A stretch of DNA of 64,000 bases from Allocoprobacillus halotolerans (GTDB taxonomy: Bacteria > Bacillota_I > Bacilli_A > Erysipelotrichales > Coprobacillaceae). Below the pieces are notes generated by a model, which was not told where the DNA came from, did no database searches, and worked only from the letters and a program-made list of their open reading frames with translations. Location of the stretch: positions 558,001 through 622,000 of the forward strand of contig NZ_CP101620.1 in the NCBI RefSeq assembly GCF_024399475.1. Direction: 5' to 3'. Made by a program: the position numbers and the translations under genes. Below, one piece after another: positions 56,767-64,000 of this stretch (the stretch's first letter is position 1; each line of letters begins with the position of its first letter).

Positions 56767-57626
56767 GATTGTTCCTCCTTATGACTTGTAAGTTTCACAA
56801 ATAATTTCTGTAAATTTAAATGCGATACAGTTAATTGATCATTAAGCTTTTGCGGTTGCACTTGACCTAAGACATAAGCAATCTTCATGCCTCCTAATTC
56901 ATCGACATCTATCACATTTTCATTTTGACAATAAGCATCAACAGTTTCTTTTTTCCTGCAATACTATAACCACGTTGAATGAAATGATCAACACTATCAG
57001 CTAAGACAATACGTCCTTCATCAATAATCACTACTTCTTCAATCAAATGCGATACTTCTTCGATTAAATGTGTGGCAATAATGATTGTCTTTTCACTTTC
57101 TTCATAAGATTTTAAAACTTCTTGATAAAAAGTTCACGATGCGTCGCATCCAATCCTAAAACCGGTTCATCAAAAATAATGTAAGGAATATCCAATGATA
57201 AAGCAATAATACATTTAAAGATTGTTTTGTATCCTGTGGATAATTGATTAATTTTTTCGTTGTATCTAAGCCAAATAAATTGGCAAGTCGAATCGCTTTA
57301 TCGATATCAAATTTTTGATAAAAACGATCTGTCCATTTCAAAATATCTTTTACCTTTAATCCTGTTGGATAAAGATTCATTTCACTCATATAATAGACTT
57401 TTTCTTGCATTTGTTCATTATTGTTTGCAGACTGTCCATCAATTAGTACTTCCCCCTCATCAGCAAAGATATACTGATAAATAATCTTGAGTAGAGTTGA
57501 TTTACCAGCTCCATTTTTTCCTAATAAACCATATATTTTTCCACTTTTAAACTCAAAAGACACATCGTCTATTGCCTTTTGTCCATGATATGTTTTGGTA
57601 ATATGGCGTACTTCAATACTATTCAT
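56763..57626 (-). CDS. ABC transporter ATPase (frame broken three times)
   Basis: Intact reading would be 288 residues: Walker A GKNGAGKSTLL, signature INQLSTGYKTIFK (a variant LSTG signature), Walker B YIIFDEPVLGLDA, H-loop IIATHLIEEV. As written, the frame is broken at a T6 run on the plus strand (57252-57257), an A5 run (57127-57131) and a T6 run (56949-56954), each one base short; restoring them gives one continuous protein ending KLTSHKEEQS. Its start overlaps the GntR stop and its end overlaps the permease start, which supports that the gene is intact in the cell. Confidence 0.88.
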
Positions 57627-57990
57627 CCTGATACCCTCTTTCTATTAATGACATAATCTCCTGTTTAGTCATATTTAATTTTTTCGCTTCATTAATCATT
57701 GTTTCAATATACTGACTATAAAATAAATGCTGTCTTTTCTCTTTAATTTGTTGAACTGCTCCTGTTTTGACAAACATGCCTAACCCCCTTTTCTTATACA
57801 AAATATGTTCTTCTACTAAAATATTCATGCCTTTTAAAACTGTATGTGGATTAATATTCAAAAGAATGGACATTTCATTTGTAGATGGAATTTTACTTTC
57901 TTCTTCAAAAACACCAGTAAATATAGAATCTTCAATTTGTTGAGCTATTTGAATAAAAATTGGTGTTTCACTATTTGTGTTGATATGCAT
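57619..57990 (-). CDS. GntR family regulator, YtrA subfamily
   Basis: 123 residues. GntR winged helix at about 10-75 (PIFIQIAQQIEDSIFTGVF, then IPSTNEMSILLNINPHTVLKGMNILVEE), with only a short C-terminal dimerisation helix, the small YtrA type. It heads the ABC operon and probably represses it until a cell-wall signal appears. A GGAGTGA site precedes ATG 57990. Confidence 0.92.
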   Translation of the reverse strand: MHINTNSETPIFIQIAQQIEDSIFTGVFEEESKIPSTNEMSILLNINPHTVLKGMNILVEEHILYKKRGLGMFVKTGAVQQIKEKRQHLFYSQYIETMINEAKKLNMTKQEIMSLIERGYQDE

Positions 57991-58084
57991 TTCATCACTC
58001 CCTTATATAGTTTGTTACTTGACTAACTAACTACCTCACAATATCAGTATATCCTCTATGATTATCTTTGTCAATCTTTTTCAA

Positions 58085-58112
58085 AAGAAAAAAGCTAAGT
58101 TTCCCTAGCTTT
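58085..58112 (-). terminator. Terminator of the DegV operon
   Basis: On the minus strand AAAGCTA and TTAGCTTT arms (from 58112 down to 58091) enclose a 7-base loop, followed by a T-run. Confidence 0.8.
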
Positions 58113-58383
58113 ACTCATCTAATAATTTCTTTAATTCTTCAATCTTTTCATCATACTCACCAATATGACGATACATTTCCATGACATCATCATCAATAAC
58201 ACTGGATTCATGAATTTGATTATAATAATATTTTCCTAAATCACGATAAACTTCATCACGATCTGATTCCAGATTTTTAATCTTGAGCTTTAATTTCGCA
58301 GTTCCTGCAAGTTCCTGTGTTTTATCAATCGCTTCTTCAGTAAACTTCGCTGCTTTCTTTGTTAAATCATCAAACAAAGCCAT
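58111..58383 (-). CDS. Small coiled-coil protein of unknown function
   Basis: 90 residues, helical and charged; two coiled-coil stretches (about 1-45 and 65-88) around KYYYNQIHESSVIDDDVMEM. It resembles the N-terminal part of zinc-ribbon proteins that start with MALFDDL, without the zinc ribbon. It lies 11 bases after degV and shares its terminator. Confidence 0.7.
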   Translation of the reverse strand: MALFDDLTKKAAKFTEEAIDKTQELAGTAKLKLKIKNLESDRDEVYRDLGKYYYNQIHESSVIDDDVMEMYRHIGEYDEKIEELKKLLDE

Positions 58384-58394
58384 GATTCATCCTC

Positions 58395-59258
58395 CTATCC
58401 TTCATATTTTTTAATATATTGAACACCAATGCCACCAACACCCATATGAGCACCTACAACAGCTGGTAATTCTCTTAGTTCTAATTCAACATCACCGATC
58501 TTCTCTAAAATCATTTGTTTCACATCCATTGCTGAACTTTCACATAAAACATGTTCAACTGTAATCTTGTATTCTTTCGCATTCACACCTAGTTCAATCA
58601 TACGATTAACAAGGCTGGCTTTGGCTTTAGATAAAGTTCTGACTTTCCCTAAAATATCAATCTTTCCACCTAGCTCATAATTTAATTCCATCACTGGAAC
58701 AATCTTCAACATACTGGCAAGTAAAGCCACAGCTGGTGTAATACGCCCACCTTTTTTAAGATGTTCTAAGTTTGGTGCCATAATAATGGTTCCTGATTGT
58801 TCAACCATTTCTTCAAGAATCTGTTGAATTTCACTCACACTTTTTCCTTCTTGAACAAACTTAGCAGCAGTGAAAACCAAATATTTTTGATTTCCTGCCG
58901 TTCCTTTGGTATCTACTAAAGTGATAGGAATATCAACCATTTCAGCTGCCACTTTCATTCCATTTAAAGTAGATGATAAACCTGTTGCAATCGGTAATCC
59001 AATCACTTCATCATAGCCATCATCTTTGATTTTCTGTAAAACATTGACAAGTTCACCAGTAGACGGTTGGGAAGTCATAACCATCACGTCTTCTTTTTCC
59101 ATTGTTTCAAAGACTTCTAAACTGGTAATTTCTTTTTGATCTAAATAAGTATGTTTTTTCATTGTAATACATAAAGGTACAATATAAATACCTTGATTTT
59201 CATATTGATTGAATTCTATTTGACAACCACTATCAGCTAATATTGCTATTCGTGCCAT
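58395..59258 (-). CDS. DegV family fatty-acid-binding protein
   Basis: 287 residues. DegV fold with ILADSGCQIEF near the N-terminus, MTSQPSTGELVNVLQ (the Ser/Thr fatty-acid carboxylate site), LPIATGLSSTLNG, and the C-terminal GAHMGVGGIGV motif. FakB-like proteins present exogenous fatty acids to the kinase FakA; whether this copy does so is inference. The gene following it probably shares its transcript. Confidence 0.93.
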   Translation of the reverse strand: MARIAILADSGCQIEFNQYENQGIYIVPLCITMKKHTYLDQKEITSLEVFETMEKEDVMVMTSQPSTGELVNVLQKIKDDGYDEVIGLPIATGLSSTLNGMKVAAEMVDIPITLVDTKGTAGNQKYLVFTAAKFVQEGKSVSEIQQILEEMVEQSGTIIMAPNLEHLKKGGRITPAVALLASMLKIVPVMELNYELGGKIDILGKVRTLSKAKASLVNRMIELGVNAKEYKITVEHVLCESSAMDVKQMILEKIGDVELELRELPAVVGAHMGVGGIGVQYIKKYEG

Positions 59259-59361
59259 CTTTTATCCCTCGCTTCCAGAAGTTAATTTTCTCTAACCATT
59301 ATAACACTTTTGACAATAAAATGAAATCATATATAATAAAAGAAAGAAAGGGCGTGATAAG

Positions 59362-59958
59362 ATGATTTCCGTAGAAGAATACACAACCCATACTTTAGTC
59401 ATTAAAAAATCAGAATTTGTATGTCATCTGATTCCTTGCAGTCAAGTAGAACAAGCCAAAGCATTGATTGAACAATATAGTGATCCTCAAGCAACCCATA
59501 ACTGTGTGGCTTATATCATTGGTCCTTATGAACGTGCCTATGATGATGGAGAACCATCTGGAACTGCAGGTATGCCAATGTTGAATGTCTTAAAAATGCA
59601 AGGTCTTTCGAATATCATTGCGATTGTGACAAGATATTTTGGTGGTATTAAACTTGGTGCTGGTGGTTTAACACGTGCTTATAGTCAAAGTGTCGCTCAA
59701 GCTTTAAAAGAAGCCAATATCGTAGAAAAAGAACCCGTTGATTTATATGAGATTATCATTGATTATACATATACGAGAAAATTTGAACATTTATTAAAGA
59801 TGCATCACATAAAATGTATAGATATTAAATATGAAGAACAAGTCACTTATCAATGTTATATCAAACAAACCGATTTTTTCAATCATATTCAAGAACTAAC
59901 AAACAATCAGTTTAAAACACATAAAATTGGCACTGACTACATGAGAAAAGATGTTTGA
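59362..59958 (+). CDS. YigZ/IMPACT family protein
   Basis: 198 residues. Two-domain family: N-terminal UPF0029 with the signature ATHNCVAYIIG, DDGEPSGTAGMPML, VTRYFGGIKLGAGGLTRAYS; C-terminal DUF1949 domain (about 130-198). Members are linked to translation control or ribosome biogenesis, with no proven enzyme activity. Intact; a strong promoter for the next unit overlaps its end. Confidence 0.95.
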   Translation: MISVEEYTTHTLVIKKSEFVCHLIPCSQVEQAKALIEQYSDPQATHNCVAYIIGPYERAYDDGEPSGTAGMPMLNVLKMQGLSNIIAIVTRYFGGIKLGAGGLTRAYSQSVAQALKEANIVEKEPVDLYEIIIDYTYTRKFEHLLKMHHIKCIDIKYEEQVTYQCYIKQTDFFNHIQELTNNQFKTHKIGTDYMRKDV

Positions 59959-59983
59959 CACGTATATATAAAGTTGTTATAAT
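59955..59983 (+). promoter_or_regulatory. Promoter of mntP
   Basis: TTGACA (59955-59960), exactly 17-base spacer, TATAAT (59978-59983): a perfect consensus overlapping the yigZ stop. A leader of about 95 bases follows. Confidence 0.85.
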
Positions 59984-60033
59984 TTGAAACGTGATGAGGG
60001 AATCATGTTACAAAAGTCATGATAAAAATAAAT

Positions 60034-60067
60034 AAGACTTGTCTGTATTTACAGCCTTGTCTTTTTT
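60034..60067 (+). terminator. Terminator hairpin in the mntP leader
   Basis: AAGAC...CTGTA (60034-60047) pairs with TACAG...GTCTT (60050-60063), then a T-run, before the mntP start. An upstream hairpin ATCATG/CATGAT (60002-60007, 60018-60023) also lies in the leader, so attenuation is possible. The yybP-ykoY manganese aptamer core is not recognisable. Confidence 0.6.
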
Positions 60068-60083
60068 ATTACAAGGAGGGCAT

Positions 60084-60644
60084 ATGAGTTTTTTAGAAAT
60101 ATTTTTCATTGGTATAGGTTTATCAATGGATGCTTTTGCAGTGAGTATCTGCAAAGGTTTATCAACCCGAAAACTACAACTTAAACACGCATTGATTTGT
60201 GGTGGTTACTTTGGTTTTTTTCAAGGTTTCATGCCTTTAATAGGCTATCTTTTAGGTGTTCAACTTAAAAGTAAGATTGAAAGTATTGATCATTGGATTG
60301 CTTTTATTTTATTAGCCTTGATTGGAATCAACATGATTAAAGAATCTTTTGAAGATGAAGAAAGCTGTCATACAGAATTTTCACCAAAGGTAATGATTCC
60401 TTTGGCTATCGCTACATCTATCGATGCTTTAGCTGTTGGTGTCACTTTTGCCTTTTTAGATGTTCATATTGTATCAGCCATTTGTATTATTGCCATAACA
60501 ACTTTTATCATTTCTATGATTGGTGTCAAAATCGGTCATGTCTTTGGAACAAAATATAAATCAAAAGCCGAGCTGGCTGGTGGTATCATTTTAATATGTA
60601 TGGGCATTAAAATTTTAGTAGAACATCTTCATATTTTTGGTTAA
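60084..60644 (+). CDS. mntP: Manganese efflux pump MntP
   Basis: 186 residues from ATG 60084 (AAGGAGG upstream); an earlier in-frame start would begin inside the terminator hairpin. Six membrane helices. Two repeats carry the Asp residues of the metal path: [14 protein letters not shown] in the first and [15 protein letters not shown] in the second. It exports excess Mn2+. Monocistronic behind a terminator-containing leader. Confidence 0.95.
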   Translation: MSFLEIFFIGIGLSMDAFAVSICKGLSTRKLQLKHALICGGYFGFFQGFMPLIGYLLGVQLKSKIESIDHWIAFILLALIGINMIKESFEDEESCHTEFSPKVMIPLAIATSIDALAVGVTFAFLDVHIVSAICIIAITTFIISMIGVKIGHVFGTKYKSKAELAGGIILICMGIKILVEHLHIFG

Positions 60645-60699
60645 TCATTCAAATTTTATTCATATTGAGGTATGATAATAGATAAGAGGTGAGAAAAAC

Positions 60700-61152
60700 A
60701 TGAACGATGTTGCAAAACTTTACCAAGTTTATGTCAATAGAGAAATTCAAATTGCTAAAAATGAAGTCTTAAATACGACCAGATTAAATCAAAAGATATT
60801 ATCTTTTTTACATGATTTATCACAAGTCGCACAAGAATCAAGATGTTATTTATTTTGGGAAAAGGAAGAACCTGTCAATCATCAACAATTATTAGAAACA
60901 TATCTTGAGGGTTTAACGATGTTGATGTCGATTGGTTATGAATTACGTATTGATAGTATTAAAAACTATACTGAAATTCCTGAAAACAAAGATATTTATT
61001 CTCTATTCTTTAAAATCTATCAATCTATTTTAAATGTTCAAGCACACTATGGAAGTGATGACTATCAAAATACAATTGATGATTACTTTACTCTAGGTTT
61101 TAAACTTGGTATTGATATTGATGAAATTATTGATAATTATCAAAATGATTAA
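60700..61152 (+). CDS. Dimeric all-alpha dUTP diphosphatase (dUTPase_2 family)
   Basis: 150 residues, all-helical. The MazG-like metal-binding residues are visible: Glu in NEVLN, then ESRCYLFWEKEEP and LLETYLEGLTMLMSIGYEL, with Glu and Asp residues in the expected pattern of the dimeric dUTPases (PF08761). It would hydrolyse dUTP to dUMP, keeping uracil out of DNA and supplying thymidylate synthesis. AGAGGTGAG precedes the ATG; a terminator follows at 61151-61173. Confidence 0.75.
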   Translation: MNDVAKLYQVYVNREIQIAKNEVLNTTRLNQKILSFLHDLSQVAQESRCYLFWEKEEPVNHQQLLETYLEGLTMLMSIGYELRIDSIKNYTEIPENKDIYSLFFKIYQSILNVQAHYGSDDYQNTIDDYFTLGFKLGIDIDEIIDNYQND

Positions 61153-61173
61153 TCCTCATGATGAGGATTTTTT
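61151..61173 (+). terminator. Terminator of the dUTPase gene
   Basis: AATCCTCAT/ATGAGGATT arms (61151-61159, 61161-61169) with a one-base centre, followed by TTTTTT. Confidence 0.7.
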
Positions 61174-61191
61174 GTAAAAGGGAGATTGAAA

Positions 61192-61404
61192 ATGAGAAGA
61201 AAAGATCGTGAAATTACAGATTTTCATGAAATTATGAACATTATCAACAAATGTGATACATGCCGTGTTGCCTTATTCGATGAAGAATATCCGTATATTG
61301 TACCTTTAAACTTTGGTGTTGATGTGCAAGATGAACAAGTTTGTTTCTACTTCCATGGCTTTACATATCTAGCCTTCCAGCTGTTTTCTCTCATGATGGA
61401 ATAA
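61192..61404 (+). pseudogene. Pyridoxamine-phosphate-oxidase-like flavin protein, cut by an IS3 remnant
   Basis: Starts at ATG 61192 (AAGGGAGA upstream) with MRRKDREITDFHEIMNIINK and VALFDEEYPYIVPLNFGVDV, the N-terminus of the PPOX / NimA-like family. The reading is real up to about VCFYFHG (61350), after which the DNA matches the end of an IS3 orfB read on the other strand. Normal family members are about 150 residues, so roughly two thirds is lost. The residual 70-residue product would not fold. Confidence 0.8.
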
Positions 61405-61679
61405 ATGTATCTTTGACTGACTTTTTCACCATTTTGATTGAGCATCTCTGTTATTTTTGGTGAGCCATATATTTCATGAGAATTTCTATAAATTTCCTCA
61501 ACTTTCTTTGTAATTTTTCTCTTCTTTGTTTTGTATAGCTTGGCTTTCTATTAATGTAATCATAATAACCTGATTTGCTGACATCTAACTGTTTTAGCAC
61601 ACTGGAAATCGAAATTGTTGAATCTTTCTTTTTTGATTCTTTAACACTTTCGTAGATGTCCTTTTGGTTTATTTTCCCA
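61353..61679 (-). pseudogene. IS3-family orfB remnant
   Basis: In the -1 frame after orfA the minus strand reads KINQKDIYESVKESKKKDST, then VLKQLDVSKSGYYDYINRKPS. After a one-base slip near 61522 it reads VEEIYRNSHEIYGSPKITEM and RENSWKARYVKPW: the N-terminal third of an IS3 OrfB. The catalytic DDE domain is missing, replaced by the PPOX gene. A GGGAAAA heptamer at 61678-61672 before the orfA stop is a typical -1 frameshift site. Confidence 0.75.
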
Positions 61680-61959
61680 GTATGCCAATAGCCTTTTTTA
61701 GGATTTCTAATGCATCCTTTGTATCTTTAAGTTCTTTTCTTAATTTGGCTATTTCCTTAGCTTCATCACTTGAATAATTTCCACTTCCTCTTATAATCAC
61801 TTCATCATTATTTTTCTTGTAACTTTTCATCCAGCCACCAATCGTCGTATCATGAATTCCAAATCTTTTTGATACACTTACATATGATTCATCTGGATGA
61901 TCTAAACAGTACTGAATCACTCCGTCTCTAAAATCTTTATCATAAGTATGTTTTGCCAT
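61669..61959 (-). CDS. IS3-family transposase OrfA
   Basis: 96 residues. N-terminal HTH (YDKDFRDGVIQYCLDHPDESYVSVSKRFGI then TTIGGWMK) and a C-terminal leucine-zipper-like coiled coil (EIAKLRKELKDTKDALEILKKAIGIL), the standard OrfA layout. It would bind the IS ends; alone, without OrfB, it cannot transpose. Stop at 61669 follows the slippery GGGAAAA. Confidence 0.88.
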   Translation of the reverse strand: MAKHTYDKDFRDGVIQYCLDHPDESYVSVSKRFGIHDTTIGGWMKSYKKNNDEVIIRGSGNYSSDEAKEIAKLRKELKDTKDALEILKKAIGILGK

Positions 61960-62036
61960 ATGTTTCTTCCTCTCATTCTGTTTGTTTTATAATTCATATG
62001 ACATTGTACCATCAATGATTTTCTCTGTCATTTACC

Positions 62037-62282
62037 TTGTACAGTTTTTATTCTACCATCAGTTTGTTTATCTTTACAAACAAAGCCAGAAACAGGATCA
62101 AGATACTCTATTATGAATCCAATGGTTTCTGGCTGTTTATCAAAAGACTTGAACATGGCAGGTTCAAGATTGAAGAACATGATGATTCCAATACAAGAGA
62201 AATAACTTCCACTCAGCTCAACTGGCTTCTGGAAGGCCTTGAATTTGAAGAAAAATTCAAAGAAAAACAGCTTCTCATCTAA
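62037..62282 (+). pseudogene. IS66 TnpB (Orf2), 5'-truncated
   Basis: From about codon 7 the frame reads SLFIFTNKARNRIKILYYESNGFWLFIKRLEHGRFKIEE and TSTQLNWLLEGLEFEEKF, which is the C-terminal two thirds of IS66 Orf2. The first ~45 residues are replaced by unrelated DNA next to the IS3 remnant. There is no proper start codon or site at the 5' edge. Confidence 0.8.
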
Positions 62283-62348
62283 TAATTCATATTGAAATAT
62301 GGTACAATACTATTCGTTGAATTATTAAGATATGGAGTGAATTATACA

Positions 62349-63931
62349 ATGAATCTGAGAAATCTAAGTCAGGAAGAACTAATCAAAAAAATCAATATGC
62401 TTGAAGAAAGAATCAAAAGACAGGATAACGAGATCAATGTTTTAAGTGAACAGTTAAACTGGTACAGTCAGCAGATCAGACTTCAGCAGAAGAAGCTTTT
62501 GGTTCATCATCAGAAAAAACTGTTCTTCCTGACCAGATTTCTCTTTTTGATGAAATTGAAATTGAATCAACTCCAATCAAAGCAGAACCAAAACTTGAAG
62601 AAGTGACATATAAACGAAAAAAGAAAAACAATAAACGTGGCATTGATATTTCATCATTACCCGCTGTAACAAAGATTTATGATCTAGAAAACAAGAACTG
62701 TCCTGACTGTGGTGAACCATTAAGAAAGATTGGTGAAAACATCAGAAAAGAACTTGTCTATTATCCTGCAAAATATGAAGTTATTGAGCATGTTCAATAT
62801 GTCTATACCTGTGACAGATGTGAGGAAGATTCATTAAAATCAAAAATATTCAAGGCAGATATGAAAGCTTCCGTTATCTATAAGAGTTTTGCATCACCAT
62901 CACTTTTATCATATATTATTGATAATAAATTCAATAAGGCATTGCCTTTATACAGACAGGAAGTGATGTTCAATCAGATTGGATTGAAACTATCAAGACA
63001 GACAATGGCCAATTGGATGATCAAGCTTCATGATGAATATTTCAAAAGAATGACTGATTATATGCATAAGACACTTCTTCAAAGTGAATATCTGCATGCG
63101 GATGAAACAACAAATCAGGTTTTGAATGTTCCAGACCAGAAACCAACAACAAAATCCTATATGTGGGTATACAAGACAGGACGAAGTGAAGACAAGCAAA
63201 TTGTTCATTTCATTTATGAAAACACAAGAGGTCATGAACATGCCAAGAAACATCTTGAAGGATATCATAATATACTTCAGACAGATGGATATCAGGTCTA
63301 TGACAAACTTGATGATATCAGACACATGGGATGCTGGGCACATTGTCGTCGAAAGTATTTAGAAGCACTTGATGGTGCACCATCTGATACAGATCTAAAA
63401 GGTACTGCAAGTTACAGACTTCTTCATAAGATCAATAAGCTTTTTACGCTTGAAAAGAAATTAAAAGGCAAAAGCTATGAAGAGATCAAAGACACAAGAC
63501 AAAAAGAAGCAAAGCCAATCATTGATGATTTCTTCAAGGATGTCAAGGAATGTGCAAAAGTAGCAGTTGAAAAGACCAAACTCAGCCAAGCCTTAACATA
63601 CAGCATCAACCAGGAAGAAAACTTAAGATTGTATCTTGAAGAAGGCCGTATTGAAATATCCAACAATCGAGCAGAAAATTCAACTCGTCCATTCTGCGTA
63701 GGTCGTCGCAACTGGCTGTTTTCAAACACAGTTAAAGGAGCAGAAGCAAGTGCAGCAATCTATTCGCTCCTTGAAACAGCAAAACTTAATAATCTCAAGC
63801 CATATGATTATTTTGAATATCTTTTAACAGCATTAACTGAAATAGATATTAATGATGACAAGGAACTAGAAAAGATCATGCCATGGTCAAAATCATTACC
63901 AGAAAACATATATCTGACTAAAAAATCGTAG
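62349..63931 (+). CDS. IS66 family transposase TnpC (frame broken once)
   Basis: About 527 residues from ATG 62349. N-terminal leucine-zipper region (LSQEELIKKINMLEERIKRQ), IS66 zinc-binding CPDCGEPL ... CDRC (62693-62822), then the DDE domain with HADETTNQVLN, ILQTDGYQVYDKL and the Glu near GRIEISNNRAENSTRPFCVGRRNWLF, and the C-terminal IS66_C segment. The first frame (62292-62606) meets the second (62603-63931) near 62497; one missing base restores QQKKAFGSSSEKTVL. A terminator follows at 63916-63945. Confidence 0.92.
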
Positions 63932-63945
63932 AAATACGATCTTTT
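63916..63945 (+). terminator. Hairpin after IS66 TnpC
   Basis: ATCGTA/TACGAT arms around GAAA, followed by CTTTT, overlapping the stop codon. Confidence 0.6.
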
Positions 63946-64000
63946 AGTCGTTAAATGAAATCCAATAAATAATTACAGTCCTATTATAGTGTTTCTTCAG

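Noticed and set aside
59984-60083. yybP-ykoY manganese riboswitch before mntP
   Set aside because: Position is right, but the conserved GGGGAGUA and internal-loop core cannot be found and the leader is short; only the promoter and terminator are claimed.
1-64000. tRNA or rRNA genes, CRISPR arrays, replication origin
   Set aside because: Looked for cloverleaf-like GC-rich segments, regular repeats and DnaA-box clusters; none convincing by eye.

Overview
The window is AT-rich with strong AGGAGG-type ribosome-binding sites, short intergenic gaps, TTGACA/TATAAT promoters and T-tailed hairpin terminators. That is typical of a low-GC Gram-positive bacterium. The gene set (V-type instead of F-type ATPase at this locus, secA-prfB, ComFA/ComFC, Bce-type peptide detoxification, Rpn and several IS families) suggests a gut Firmicute of the Erysipelotrichia/Coprobacillaceae kind. 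The taxon is inference; no rRNA or other decisive marker is present.

Layout. 1-7.6 kb: a small membrane protein behind the tail of another gene, an Rpn nuclease, YitT, the secA-prfB pair, a cold-shock protein and a flavin reductase. 7.6-16.7 kb: an accessory island made of a decayed aminoglycoside-type nucleotidyltransferase, a Tn916/ICEBs1-type mobilisation remnant (broken mobT plus an oriT-like palindrome), a metal operon (HMA chaperone, P-type ATPase, ArsR), a DDE insertion sequence sitting in that operon's promoter, ArsR and AraC regulators, and an IS200-type element. 17-23 kb: comFA-comFC, asnB and a membrane-anchored GDPD. 23-33 kb: a ten-gene V-type ATPase operon in the order G-C-I'-I-K-F-E-A-B-D with two different I subunits. 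33-41 kb: a GNAT pseudogene, an FNT channel, a lone pstS, a preQ1 riboswitch controlling an ECF S-component and a QueL-like radical SAM protein, and a MerR-ABC export operon. 41-47 kb: hom-lysC-asd behind a structured leader, then a sigma/anti-sigma pair. 47-54 kb: a Bce-type operon (orphan protein, WYL regulator, response regulator, kinase, ABC ATPase, permease). 54-56 kb: an IS1634-like element flanked by a perfect 138-bp direct repeat. 56-61 kb: a GntR-ABC operon, DegV, YigZ, MntP and an all-alpha dUTPase. 61-64 kb: a gene cut by an IS3 remnant beside a 5'-truncated IS66 element.

Most striking points: (1) an IS1634-like element with an unusually long (138-bp) target duplication; (2) an IS inserted so that it separates the -35 and -10 of a metal-resistance promoter, with a matching 6-bp duplication; (3) a V-ATPase operon with a second, shortened I subunit; (4) a preQ1-controlled queuine-salvage-like pair; (5) many genes broken by single-base deficits at A/T runs, which looks more like assembly error than biology and affects how every 'broken' gene here should be read.
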